From Amycolatopsis sp. cg9 (lineage in GTDB: Bacteria; Actinomycetota; Actinomycetes; Mycobacteriales; Pseudonocardiaceae), in NCBI RefSeq assembly GCF_041346945.1, contig NZ_CP166850.1, forward strand, positions 3,410,001 through 3,474,000: a stretch of 64,000 nucleotides of DNA, given 5' to 3'. The stretch's first letter is position 1. The number at the start of each line of letters is the position of its first letter. Shown here piece by piece: positions 1 through 9,713 of this stretch. The notes below the pieces were generated by a model, which ran no database searches, was not told the origin of the DNA, and worked only from the letters and a program-made list of their open reading frames with translations. A program made the translations under genes and the position numbers.

Positions 1-644
1 CAGAAGTGGGTCAACAGTAAGCGGCGTGCTCCGGCGCGCTCCGCCCAGTGGCCCGCCTCTGCCGCGGTCATCAAGAACCGGGGCTCTCCCTCCGCCGGTG
101 GGGTGCGGAGGGTGGCGTCGCAGATGAACAGGTCCGCGTCGCGGCCGAGGTCGGCCAACACCGGCGACGGTCCCGTGTCCCCGGTGTACGCCACCGTGAG
201 CCCGGGCGCCGTCAGCCGCACGCCGAAGTTCGGCACGTAGTGCGGCAGCTCGTGCGTCGTGAGGCGGAACGGTCCGAGGTCGGCCGGTGCGCCGAGGTCG
301 TGCACCTCGAACAGCTGCTCCGGGTGCGGCCGCGGCTCCATCGCCGCCAGGCGCCGGACGGTGCCGGGCGTGCAGTGCAGCGGAAGCCGGCGCGTCGAAC
401 CGTGCGGCTCCTGGACCGTGTAGTACCAGGCTCGCCCGAGCGCGCTCACGTCCGCGAGGTGGTCCGGGTGCTCGTGCGTCACCACCACGGCGTCGGGCAG
501 CCCGTGGGCGAACAGGCGCGACGCCGCGCCGTAGCCGAGGTCGAGGACGACGCGGAACCCGTTGTGCGACAACAGGAATCCCGCGCACGCCCGTCCGGGC
601 TCCGGAAACCCGCCGCAGCTGCCGAGAACCGTCAGCTCACCCAT
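1..644 (-). CDS. MBL-fold metallo-hydrolase (3' end outside window)
   Basis: The gene runs leftwards from an ATG at 644 and is cut by the window edge after about 214 residues. The protein opens with MGELTVLGSCGGFPEPGRA, typical of compact metallo-beta-lactamase-fold hydrolases of the RNase Z/PhnP-like group. The zinc motif HEHPDH lies at residues 57-62, and a later GDTGPS segment supplies the bridging aspartate. There is no signal peptide, so it is cytosolic. Substrate cannot be told from sequence; a phosphodiesterase or nuclease-like hydrolase is the family expectation. It is divergent from the exonuclease III gene, with 64 bp between the starts. Confidence 0.85.
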   Translation of the reverse strand, partial: MGELTVLGSCGGFPEPGRACAGFLLSHNGFRVVLDLGYGAASRLFAHGLPDAVVVTHEHPDHLADVSALGRAWYYTVQEPHGSTRRLPLHCTPGTVRRLAAMEPRPHPEQLFEVHDLGAPADLGPFRLTTHELPHYVPNFGVRLTAPGLTVAYTGDTGPSPVLADLGRDADLFICDATLRTPPAEGEPRFLMTAAEAGHWAERAGARRLLLTHF

Positions 645-708
645 GCCCGGCAGTCTGGCAGAGCGGCCACCGGCGGGCACGCGAGTTCCGGCCGGTAGCG
701 TGCAGCAG

Positions 709-1506
709 GTGCTGACCGTCTCCACCGTGAACGTCAACGGCCTCCGCGCCGCCGCCAAAAAGGGCTTCGTCGAATGGCTCGCCGCCACCGAAGCCGACGT
801 CGTCTGCTGCCAAGAGGTGCGCGCCACCGCGGAGCAGCTCCCCGCGTCGGTCGTCGAGCCCGAAGGGTGGTTCACGGCGCACGCACCGTCGGCCGTCAAG
901 GGGCGCAACGGTGTCGCCGTGTACAGCCGCATCGAGCCCGAGGAGGTGCGCGTCGGCTTCGGGGAGCCCGAGTTCGAGGACAGCGGGCGCTACCTCGAGG
1001 TCCACCTGCCGAACGTCGTGGTCGCGAGCCTCTACCTGCCCAGCGGGGACGTCGGCACCGAACGCCAGGACGAGAAGGAGCGCTTCATGGCGGCGTTCCT
1101 GCCCTACCTCGTCGAGCTGCGGGCGAAGGCCGCCGCGGCCGGGCGCGAGGTCGTGGTCGTCGGCGACTGGAACATCGCCTACGACACCGTCGACCTGAAG
1201 AACTGGCGCGGCAACCGCAAGAACTCCGGCTTCCTGCCCGAGGAACGCGAGTGGCTCGGCCGGGTCTACACCGAGGCGGGCTACACCGACGTCCAGCGCC
1301 GGCTCGACCCCGAAGGCCCCGGCCCCTACACCTGGTGGTCCTACCGCGGCCAGGCCTTCGACAACGACTCCGGCTGGCGCATCGACTGCCAGCTCGCGAC
1401 GCCGGGTCTCGCCGAGAAGGTCGTCGAAGTCGTGGTCGAGCGCGCGGCCACGTACGACCAGCGCTGGTCCGACCACGCGCCGGTCACCGCGACCTACGAC
1501 ATCTAG
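709..1506 (+). CDS. xthA: Exodeoxyribonuclease III
   Basis: This is a 265-residue endonuclease/exonuclease/phosphatase-family enzyme that cleaves at abasic sites in base-excision repair. The GTG at 709 is chosen because it places the family start (LTVSTVNVNGLR) at the N terminus; the open frame extends further upstream without homology. Asn8, the Mg-binding Glu36 in CCQEVRA, GDWN at 152-155 and the catalytic SDH at 254-256 are all present. Length is normal for the family. It is probably monocistronic, since a decayed gene on the other strand follows immediately. Confidence 0.93.
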   Translation: MLTVSTVNVNGLRAAAKKGFVEWLAATEADVVCCQEVRATAEQLPASVVEPEGWFTAHAPSAVKGRNGVAVYSRIEPEEVRVGFGEPEFEDSGRYLEVHLPNVVVASLYLPSGDVGTERQDEKERFMAAFLPYLVELRAKAAAAGREVVVVGDWNIAYDTVDLKNWRGNRKNSGFLPEEREWLGRVYTEAGYTDVQRRLDPEGPGPYTWWSYRGQAFDNDSGWRIDCQLATPGLAEKVVEVVVERAATYDQRWSDHAPVTATYDI

Positions 1507-1830
1507 GCCGCGCTGTCCACGAAGTGGTTGTCGAACCGGTCCTGCGACGCCAGGACCTCCGCCGGTGACGCCTCGCCCGCCGGATCCGGTCGATCATCCG
1601 GAAGTACTCGAAGCGCTCGACGCCGGGCGTGAACACTCGCCGGTCCGACGAGGTGTGGGAGTGCGGCGTCGCCCCGTCGCGCCCGCGGCCGAGGGACGCG
1701 CGGTTCGTGCTCAGCCGCCCGCCGGTCTGCGGAGCGTCCGCGAGCAGGGTCATCGTGTCGGGGGTCGAACCGAGTACGCCGTCGACGCGGTCGTGTCGGC
1801 TGGGCACCGTGAACGCCCCGACCTCGACCC
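1506..1830 (-). pseudogene. Decayed cupin-domain protein gene
   Basis: Read leftwards, one frame shows a cupin N-terminal part (DTMTLLADAPQTGGR, then DGATPHSHTSSD). It jumps directly to the family C-terminal helix region (TPGVERFEYFRMIDRI), so the central beta-barrel strands with the remaining metal ligands are missing. About 75 bases before the end the match shifts to another frame (ASPAEVLASQDRFDNHFV). An internal deletion plus a frameshift therefore leaves about half of a small cupin protein. The family call rests on recognising both ends as typical of actinobacterial cupin proteins. No convincing start codon was found. Confidence 0.55.
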
Positions 1831-1950
1831 GACGCCGCGATGACCGAGCACACCGCGAACGTCTCCGAACTGCTGTCCGGACCGGAGCTGGGCCTGCTGG
1901 ACAGTCCTGCGCAAGCTGCGGGGCCACCTCGATCCCCAGGCGTGACCGCG

Positions 1951-1988
1951 AAAAGGGCCTCCCCGGCAGTGCACCGGGAAGGCCCTTC
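1951..1988 (-). terminator. Rho-independent terminator of the chitinase gene
   Basis: A 14-bp stem (1953-1966 with 1974-1987, one mismatch) encloses a 7-base loop. On the minus strand it is followed by a short T run. It lies 15 bp beyond the chitinase stop codon. Confidence 0.75.
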
Positions 1989-2002
1989 TCGCCGCGCCCG
2001 GC

Positions 2003-2731
2003 TCAGCAGGACAGGTTGCCGCCGGTCGGGACCCCGAGGATCCCGGTGATCTGGGTGTACTTGTCGATCCGGCTCTGCACCTGGGCGGGGTTGCCGCCGT
2101 TGCACTCGATCGACCCGTTGATGCTGCGGATGGTCTCGCCGAACCCACGCTGGTTGACCATCGCGTCGTGCGGCGTCATGGTGCCCGGCCCGGTCTGGGT
2201 GTTCCAGTACCAGAGCCCGGTCTTCCACGCGACGGCCGAGTTCTGCTCGACCTGGTACGGGTTGCCGAGCAGGTCGATGCCGAGCGCGTCGCCCGCGGCC
2301 TTGTAGTTGAAGTTCCAGCTGAGCTGAATCGGACCGCGGCCGTAGTAGGCGGCCTGGCCGGCCGGGCAGCCGTAGGGCTGGCTCGCGTCGCAGTAGTGCG
2401 GGTAGTTCGCGGTGTTCTGCTCGACGATGTAGACGAGCCCGCCGGTCTCGTGGTTGACGTTGGCCAGGAACGCGGCGGCTTCCTGCTTCTTGACCGTGTC
2501 GTCGCCGGTGTTGGCGAAGCCGGGGTAGGCCGACAGCGCGTCGGTCAGGCCGCTGTAGGAGTAGAAGCTGTTGCGGTTCGGGAAGATCTGGTTGAACTGG
2601 GCTTCGCTGACGACGAACGAGGCGTCGGCCGCGGCGGACGCGGTCGTGGCCGGGAGCACGACGGCGGCGGCCGCCGCGGCGAGCGCGCTCACCGCCACTG
2701 CGGTGCGCTTCAAGAACCGGGTAATCGGCAT
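2003..2731 (-). CDS. Secreted GH19 chitinase
   Basis: This 242-residue protein hydrolyses beta-1,4-GlcNAc polymers outside the cell. Residues 1-34 are a signal peptide (basic start, Ala/Val-rich core, cleavage near ASA-AAD). The GH19 catalytic domain fills the rest: NHETGG at 93-98 carries the general acid Glu95, Glu104 is the likely general base, and GRGPIQLSWN at 131-140 is the substrate-groove signature. No chitin-binding module is attached, so this is a minimal catalytic form. The upstream region carries a DasR-like palindrome, which fits control by GlcNAc availability. A terminator follows the gene, so it is monocistronic. Confidence 0.93.
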   Translation of the reverse strand: MPITRFLKRTAVAVSALAAAAAAVVLPATTASAAADASFVVSEAQFNQIFPNRNSFYSYSGLTDALSAYPGFANTGDDTVKKQEAAAFLANVNHETGGLVYIVEQNTANYPHYCDASQPYGCPAGQAAYYGRGPIQLSWNFNYKAAGDALGIDLLGNPYQVEQNSAVAWKTGLWYWNTQTGPGTMTPHDAMVNQRGFGETIRSINGSIECNGGNPAQVQSRIDKYTQITGILGVPTGGNLSC

Positions 2732-2793
2732 TCGGGACTCCTCTTGATCACGCCGGTCGTGCGCGGTCCGACCGAGCCGAATGGGCTACTCCA

Positions 2794-2809
2794 AGAGGTA
2801 TAGACCAAT
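2794..2809. promoter_or_regulatory. DasR-responsive element (dre)-like site upstream of chitinase
   Basis: The 16-mer AGAGGTATAGACCAAT matches the published dre consensus AGTGGTCTAGACCACT at 13 of 16 positions. It sits 63 bp upstream of the chitinase start, where DasR represses chitinase genes in Streptomyces. The consensus is quoted from established knowledge; binding here is inferred. Confidence 0.65.
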
Positions 2810-2819
2810 CACTATTGAG

Positions 2820-3161
2820 TGAAAAGTTTTCCGAATAAGACGACGCGATCGGAGCAGCGGACGCTGCGGCGAATGGCACAGCGTGAGCCGTTGTTGAGAC
2901 GAATGGGTGACAGGTCGGTGGACACGAATCAGTCAGGCTCTACTTTGAGTGTGAGCGTTCCGTCTTCCGCAACACCCTCTTGGGCGGTTGGAGTGAACCG
3001 CAGGGGTGCCCGGACCGTGTTCCCGGTTGGGCGCTAGTCTCGGCCCCCGAGCCGATCGGGCCGGCAGGCCTTGACACGCTCGGTAGCTTTTTGACCAGCA
3101 ACACGCAATGTCTCACTCGTATGGGTGAGCGTTTCGCTCGTCAATCGCGGGAGGCACTCCG
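2820..3161. other. Intergenic region between chitinase and a small membrane protein gene
   Basis: No convincing gene is seen in these 340 bp, which are less GC-rich than their surroundings. A TTGACA at 3071-3076 is a possible -35 element for the downstream gene, but no good -10 follows at 17 bp. A weak inverted repeat (CTCAC/GTGAG) lies at about 3112-3129. Confidence 0.4.
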
Positions 3162-3539
3162 GTGCGCAACCCAGGTCATCTCCTGTTGCGGTCCACGCTG
3201 CGCGGCTTCCGCGCGGCCGCGGTGGTCGCGCTGGTCCCGGCCACCCTGCTCATCGCGGGTGGCGGCAGCGCGTTCGCCGACGTCACGACGACCGCACAGG
3301 CCGAAACGACCGCGGAGAGCTTCGGCGTGCTCGGCCCGGTGGGCCTGGTCGCGGTCGCGCTCGGCATCGTCGGCATGACACTGGGTGTGCTGCGCCAGCG
3401 CCGCAAGAACCGCGTCGCCGAGGCCGCCCCGGCCACCCCCGAACCCCCCGGCCCGGTAACGGCCATGGCGGAAGCCGTCCTCGGCGAGCCCGACGCGACG
3501 CCGACCCGCCCGTTCCTCACCCAGCACCCGCAGGCCTGA
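3162..3539 (+). CDS. Small secreted or membrane-anchored protein of unknown function
   Basis: The 125-residue product has a signal-like hydrophobic segment (about residues 17-40, ending at SAFA). A second hydrophobic segment follows at about 55-75 (GPVGLVAVALGIVGMTLGVL), then a basic RQRRKNR stop-transfer stretch and a Pro/Ala-rich cytoplasmic tail. The GTG at 3162 has a GGGAGG-type ribosome site just upstream. I do not recognise a family. The topology suggests a short extracytoplasmic loop with one anchoring helix. It stands alone, followed by a tandem repeat array. Confidence 0.6.
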   Translation: MRNPGHLLLRSTLRGFRAAAVVALVPATLLIAGGGSAFADVTTTAQAETTAESFGVLGPVGLVAVALGIVGMTLGVLRQRRKNRVAEAAPATPEPPGPVTAMAEAVLGEPDATPTRPFLTQHPQA

Positions 3540-3651
3540 CCCGTCGGCTGGGCCCACGCGCTTCCGGCTGCCCGCGCCGCTGAGGTCGCTCACTTGCCCG
3601 CGCTGGCGGGCGCCCGCCGCGGAGTCGGCCTCGTCCGCTGAGCCACTCACC

Positions 3652-4110
3652 GCGCGGACCTGCGGGCCCGAGCCGCCGAGCGCGCCCCGCTGAACCTGCG
3701 CTGCACTGGTCCGCTTGCCCGCCTGCCTCGCTGCGTGGGCCGGCCTGCCGAGCCGCCGAGCCTCGAGCGGGCCGGCCAGTCGCCTGACTGGTCGCGCGGA
3801 TCTGCTCGTCCGAGCTGCCGAGCGCGCCCCGCTGAACCTGCGCTGCACTGGTCCGCTTGCCCGCCTGCCTCGCTGCGTGGGCCGGCCTGCCGAGCCGCCG
3901 AGCCTCGAGCGGGCCGGCCAGTCGCCTGACTGGTCGCGCGGATCTGCTCGTCCGAGCTGCCGAGCGCGCCCCGCTGAACCTGCGCCGCACTGGTGCACCC
4001 GCCCGCCTGCCTCGCTGCGTGGGCCGGCCTGCCGAGCCGCCGAGCCTCGAGCGGGCCGGCCAGTCGCCTGACTGGTCGCGCGGATCTGCTCGTCCGAGCC
4101 GTCGAGCCGC
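3652..4110. repeat. Tandem array of a 142-bp unit (about 3.2 copies)
   Basis: Units begin at 3691, 3833 and 3975. The first two are identical over 142 bp; the third differs near its start and end. Partial, more diverged unit sequence extends left to about 3652 and right to about 4110. Each unit carries an inverted repeat CCAGTC-GCCT-GACTGG and two GGCCGGCC palindromes. Because 142 is not a multiple of three, a protein reading through would change frame in each unit, so the array is not a coding repeat. It fills most of the 704-bp gene-free gap before trpS; the remainder holds no gene I can support. Confidence 0.85.
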
Positions 4111-4231
4111 CCAGCTGTCGAGCCGCCGCCGCGCCAGCCGCCGACCCGCCGGCGCCACCCTCCACGCCCCTGAGCTGCCGCGCCACCCGCCCTCCGAGGG
4201 ACCTCGGCGCCCACCTCCTCGCCCGGCCTGA

Positions 4232-5775
<1,544 letters not shown>

Positions 5776-5820
5776 GCCGCTCGCGTTGCAGGAGTCACCG
5801 GGCGTGGTTAGCGTTTCACA

Positions 5821-6831
5821 GTGGCGAACGAAGAGAAGGAAAAGCTCCTGCCGCGCCTGCGCAGGAAGTACCCGTGGCTCGATCACCTGATCCGCGCCAA
5901 CGACGCCTTCACCGAGCGGTACGGCAACCACTACGCCGCCGCGATCACCTACTTCAGCGTGCTGTCGGTCATCCCGCTGCTGATGGTCGCCTTCGCCGTG
6001 GTCGGGCTGGTCGTCAACAACGACCCGGCGATCATCAAGCAGATCTCCGACAGCATCAACAACTCCGTCCCCGAAGGCCTGCGCAGCCTGGTCAAGGGCA
6101 TCGTGGACGCCGCGCTCAAGTCCGGTGGCGGGGTCGGGATCTTCGGTCTGCTCATCGCCCTCTACTCCGGCATCGGCTGGATGGCGAACCTGCGTGACGC
6201 GCTCACCGCGCAGTGGGGCCAGGAGAAGCAGCCGCAGCCGTTCGTCAAGCAGACCGCCAAGGACCTCGTCGCGCTGGTCGGGCTCGGCGTGGCGCTGGTC
6301 GTTTCGTTCGCGCTGACCGCGGTCGGCGGCGGGGTCGGGCAGTTCCTGCTCGAGCTCGTCGGGCTCGAGCAGCAGACCTGGGCGATCGTCCTGCTCCGCG
6401 GCGCGACCATCGTGCTCGGCCTGGCCGCCAACACCCTCGTCTTCCTCTGGGTGATCGCGCGGCTGCCCCGCGAGCGCGTCGCCCTGCGCAGCGCCGTGAA
6501 GGGCGCCGCGTTCGCCGCCGTCGGGTTCGTCATCCTGCAGCAGGCCGCCACCTTCTACCTCGCCAGCGTGACGAAGTCGCCGGCGTTCGCGCTGTTCGGG
6601 CCGGTCATCGGCCTGCTGGTGTTCGCGAACCTCGTCTCCCGCTTCCTGCTGCTCGTGACGGCGTGGACCGCGACGGCGAAGGAGAACCAGCGCAAGATCG
6701 TCGAGCCCCCGCCGCCGGTGCGGCTCGAGCAGAGCGTCACCGTGCAGCGCGGGCCGGGCCTCGGCGCCGTTGCGGGCGCGTTCGGCGCCGGGGCGCTGCT
6801 CGCGTGGTTCGGGGGCCGCCGCAAGCCTTGA
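5821..6831 (+). CDS. YihY/BrkB-family inner membrane protein
   Basis: This 336-residue integral membrane protein shows the family pattern. A soluble N terminus carries DHLIRANDAFTERYGNHYAAAITYFSVLS, here cited by region (about residues 20-50), and about six hydrophobic segments follow up to residue 285, with FGLLIALYSGIGW in the middle. The tail (from about residue 285) is Arg/Pro-rich and then Gly/Ala-rich. The function of the family is not settled; older virulence and RNase BN labels are not supported. It starts with GTG at 5821, 45 bp after the kinase-like gene. Confidence 0.85.
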   Translation: MANEEKEKLLPRLRRKYPWLDHLIRANDAFTERYGNHYAAAITYFSVLSVIPLLMVAFAVVGLVVNNDPAIIKQISDSINNSVPEGLRSLVKGIVDAALKSGGGVGIFGLLIALYSGIGWMANLRDALTAQWGQEKQPQPFVKQTAKDLVALVGLGVALVVSFALTAVGGGVGQFLLELVGLEQQTWAIVLLRGATIVLGLAANTLVFLWVIARLPRERVALRSAVKGAAFAAVGFVILQQAATFYLASVTKSPAFALFGPVIGLLVFANLVSRFLLLVTAWTATAKENQRKIVEPPPPVRLEQSVTVQRGPGLGAVAGAFGAGALLAWFGGRRKP

Positions 6832-6843
6832 CAGCGGGTGGGT

Positions 6844-6878
6844 CGGTAAAGAAACTGAACCGGTAAGAAATCTGAACC
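6844..6878. promoter_or_regulatory. Tandem direct repeat, candidate HxlR operator
   Basis: Two near-identical 17-base units (CGGTAAAGAAACTGAAC and CGGTAAGAAATCTGAAC) abut each other 10 bp upstream of the flavin monooxygenase gene. The second gene of that operon encodes an HxlR-type regulator, and HxlR proteins often bind tandem sites. A TTGACA at 6828-6833 could be the -35 element. Confidence 0.4.
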
Positions 6879-6888
6879 GGGGGGTTTC

Positions 6889-7995
6889 ATGCTGGACGCC
6901 GCCCGCGAGTGCGCCGCGCTCGCCAAGACGCTCGCGCCGGTCACCGAGCGGGACCGCGCGCTGCCGGCCGAGCTCGTCGCGAAGCTGACCGACGCCCAGC
7001 TCCTGCGCAGCGGCGTCCCCGGCCACCTCGGCGGGCCCGAAGCGCCGCCCGCCGTCAGCCTCGAAACCGCGGAGACGGTCGCGCGCGGCGACGCGTCGGC
7101 CGGCTGGTGCGTCTCGATCGCCGTGACGAGCAGCCTGCTGTCGGCGTACGCCCCGCGGAAGTGCGCCGAAGAGGTCTTCGGCGACCCGCGCACCGTCGCC
7201 GCCGGGGTCTGGGCGCCGCGCGGCACCGGTGAAAAGGTCGACGGCGGGTACACCGTGTCGGGCCGGTGGGCGTTCTGCAGCGGGATCCCGCACTGCGACT
7301 GGCTTTTCGCCGGGTTCGTCCACGAAGGACAGCTCTACGTCGCCGCGCTGCCGAAGACCGGGATCGCCGTGCTCGACACCTGGCACACGAACGGCCTGCG
7401 CGGCACCGGCAGCCACGACTGCGTCGCCGACGCGCTGTTCGTCCCGGACCACCGCGTCTTCTCGGTCATGGGCGGCCCGCCGCCGGAAGCCGGTGCGCTG
7501 CACCGGTTCCCGCTCTTCGGCTTCTTCGCGCTGTCCGTCGCCGCGGCCGCGCTGGGCAACGCGCGCGGCGCGATCGACGACCTCGTCGAGCTGGCCGCCA
7601 CGCGGAAACCGCTCGGCTCCAGCCGGTCGCTGGCCGAACGGTCCCAGACCCAGGCCGCCGTCGCGGAGGCCGAAGCCGCTTTGCGCGCGGCGCGGCTGTT
7701 CTTCTACGCCAGCATCGACGACGCCTGGCAGGCCGCGCAGGGCACCGAACCGGTGCCGGACGCGCTCAAGCTGGGCCTGCGCCTCGCCGCCACGCACGTC
7801 ACGCGCACCGCCGCGAAGGTCGCCGAAAGCATGTACGACCTCGGTGGCGGCGCCGCGATCTACGAGACTTCCCCGCTGCAGCGCCGGTTCCGCGACGCCC
7901 ACACCGCCACCGCCCACTTCCAGGTGAACCCGGCCAGCTTCGAGCTGTCGGGGAAGCTGCTCCTGGGGGTCCCGGCCCGCACGGAGCAGCTGTGA
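6889..7995 (+). CDS. Acyl-CoA dehydrogenase-fold flavin-dependent monooxygenase
   Basis: The 368-residue protein has the acyl-CoA dehydrogenase fold in the variant used by two-component flavin monooxygenases (HsaA/HpaB-like). An N-terminal helical part contains the group's signature GDASAGWCVSIAV (about 65-77). The middle beta domain has GGYTVSGRWAFCSGI, and the C-terminal helical domain ends near GKLLLGVP. There is no obvious catalytic Glu of true acyl-CoA dehydrogenases, so hydroxylation of an aromatic or other substrate with reduced flavin supplied by a partner is likely. No reductase is adjacent. It overlaps the HxlR gene by 4 bp (GTGA). Confidence 0.75.
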   Translation: MLDAARECAALAKTLAPVTERDRALPAELVAKLTDAQLLRSGVPGHLGGPEAPPAVSLETAETVARGDASAGWCVSIAVTSSLLSAYAPRKCAEEVFGDPRTVAAGVWAPRGTGEKVDGGYTVSGRWAFCSGIPHCDWLFAGFVHEGQLYVAALPKTGIAVLDTWHTNGLRGTGSHDCVADALFVPDHRVFSVMGGPPPEAGALHRFPLFGFFALSVAAAALGNARGAIDDLVELAATRKPLGSSRSLAERSQTQAAVAEAEAALRAARLFFYASIDDAWQAAQGTEPVPDALKLGLRLAATHVTRTAAKVAESMYDLGGGAAIYETSPLQRRFRDAHTATAHFQVNPASFELSGKLLLGVPARTEQL

Positions 7996-8429
7996 CCGAC
8001 CTCGGCCACCGGTTCACCGCGGACTCCGTCGGGCGCGCGCTCGACCTGGTCGGCGAGCGGTGGAGCCTGCTCATCCTGCGGGAGGCGTTCTTCGGCGTGC
8101 GCCGCTACGGCGAGTTCGCGCGCACGCTCTCGATCCCGCGCCCGACGTTGTCCGCCCGGCTGAAGACCCTCGTCGACGCCGGTGTGCTCGACCGCGTGGA
8201 CCCGGTGCCCGAATACCGGCTGACCCCGGCCGGGCGCGACCTCTTCGGCGCTGTCGTCACGCTGATGCAGTGGGGCGACCGGCACCTCGCCGGGCCGGAG
8301 GGGCCACCGATCCTGTTGCGGCACAACGACTGCGGCGAGATCGCCGAGACGTTCGTCGCCTGCGGGCACTGCGGCGGCGCGATCGCGACCGACCGGGTGA
8401 CCCCGGAACCCGGGCCCGGGTTCCGCTAG
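7992..8429 (+). CDS. HxlR-family transcriptional regulator
   Basis: A 145-residue winged-helix protein. The HxlR core runs from LDLVGERWSLLILREAFFG through RYGEFARTLSIPRPTLSARLKTL (each cited in part, residues about 15-55), then YRLTPAGRDLF in the wing. The C-terminal extension contains two cysteines (CGHCGG, about 125-130) that could respond to redox or metal; this is inference. The GTG start overlaps the stop of the monooxygenase gene. It probably controls that gene through the direct repeats at 6844-6878. Confidence 0.85.
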   Translation: MTDLGHRFTADSVGRALDLVGERWSLLILREAFFGVRRYGEFARTLSIPRPTLSARLKTLVDAGVLDRVDPVPEYRLTPAGRDLFGAVVTLMQWGDRHLAGPEGPPILLRHNDCGEIAETFVACGHCGGAIATDRVTPEPGPGFR

Positions 8430-9670
8430 TTCGCGGCCTTCTTGCGCTGGTGCCCGACGGCGAACCCGCCGACGATGATCAGGAACACGACCAGCGTGAT
8501 GATCCAGCCGGTGACGCCGAACGGGTCGTCCTCGGCCGAGGCGGCCGTGGACGTTCCGCTGTTGCCGGTGCCGCCGTCGGCCAGCACCGACGGGTCGCTG
8601 CCGGGCGCGTCGGTCGACGGCGCCTGGTAGGTGATCTGCCCGACCTGCTCGGCGCGGTCGTCTTCCAGTGCGAAGCCGTAGTCGAGCAGCTTCGCCGCCT
8701 GGTCGACCACCTTCGTCGGCTTCTGCTCGGCGCGCAGCATCACGACCGCGAGCCGCTTGCCCTTGCGCTGCGCGGCGCCGACGTAGGTGTGGCGGGCGTC
8801 GTCGGTGAAGCCGGTCTTGCCGCCGAGGAAGCCGGGGTAGACGCCCAGCAGCTTGTTGTCGTTGAAGACCGGGATCGCGGGCTTGCCGCCGGCCGGCGGG
8901 ATCTCGAAGTTCTTCGTCGCGACGACCTTCGCGAACTCGGGCTGCTTCATCGCGTAGTGGAAGATCAGGCTGAGGTCGTAGGCCGACGTCGACATGCCCG
9001 GCCCGTCGAGGCCCGACGGCGTCGCGGCCCGCGTGTCCAGCGCGCCGATGCGGGCCGCCAGCGCGTTCATCTTCGCCACCGCGGAGTCGACCCCGCCGAG
9101 CGCGGTCGCCAGCGCGTGCGCGACGTCGTTGCCCGAGTGCATCAGCAGGCCGTGGAGCAGCTGGTCGACCGTGTACTGGCCGCCGGCGACGAGGCCGACG
9201 CAGGTGCACTCCTGCTCGGCGTCCTCCTTCGTCGCGACGAGCACCTGCTGCGGGTTCAGCTGCGTGACGACGACGAGCGCGAGCAGCGTCTTGATGAGCG
9301 ACGCGGGCCGCTGCCGGGCGTGCGGGTCCTTCGCCGCGACGACCGCGCCGCTGTCGAGGTCCTGCACCAGCCAGGACGCCGCGGTGTTGCCGTCCGGCGG
9401 GTTGAGCGCGCCGTCCGGGGTGATCAGGCCGCACTCGGCCATCCGCGGGCCGCCGACCGGGGCGGCGGGCACGGCCAGCGGCGCCGGGGCCTGCTTGCCG
9501 GGCGCGGGCTTCTCCGACGTGTCGACCGGCGGCGGGGGAGCGAGGTGGTTCGCGCACTGGCCCTGCTGCTGCGGCGCCGCGCCCGCGGTGACCGGGGTGC
9601 CCAGGGCCAGGAGGGCGGCGGCGAGCGTCGTCGTGAAGACCTTGAGCGACCGGGAGACAGCGGAGTGCAC
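8426..9670 (-). CDS. D-alanyl-D-alanine carboxypeptidase (peptidase S11)
   Basis: This 414-residue penicillin-binding protein trims peptidoglycan stem peptides. Signal peptide at about 1-31; Pro-rich linker to about 75; catalytic SLIK at 124-127, SGN at 179-181 and KTG at 285-287, all intact. A Ser/Thr-rich stretch precedes a C-terminal hydrophobic helix (about 385-405) and a basic tail, which anchor the enzyme in the membrane facing outward. The start is GTG at 9670. Its TAG stop shares the CTAG palindrome with the convergent HxlR gene. The divergent small membrane gene at 9714 is its usual neighbour in actinomycetes. Confidence 0.93.
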   Translation of the reverse strand: MHSAVSRSLKVFTTTLAAALLALGTPVTAGAAPQQQGQCANHLAPPPPVDTSEKPAPGKQAPAPLAVPAAPVGGPRMAECGLITPDGALNPPDGNTAASWLVQDLDSGAVVAAKDPHARQRPASLIKTLLALVVVTQLNPQQVLVATKEDAEQECTCVGLVAGGQYTVDQLLHGLLMHSGNDVAHALATALGGVDSAVAKMNALAARIGALDTRAATPSGLDGPGMSTSAYDLSLIFHYAMKQPEFAKVVATKNFEIPPAGGKPAIPVFNDNKLLGVYPGFLGGKTGFTDDARHTYVGAAQRKGKRLAVVMLRAEQKPTKVVDQAAKLLDYGFALEDDRAEQVGQITYQAPSTDAPGSDPSVLADGGTGNSGTSTAASAEDDPFGVTGWIITLVVFLIIVGGFAVGHQRKKAAN

Positions 9671-9713
9671 CCACGCAATCTAGCGCCGCGGCCGTCGGCG
9701 CATACTCAGGGGC

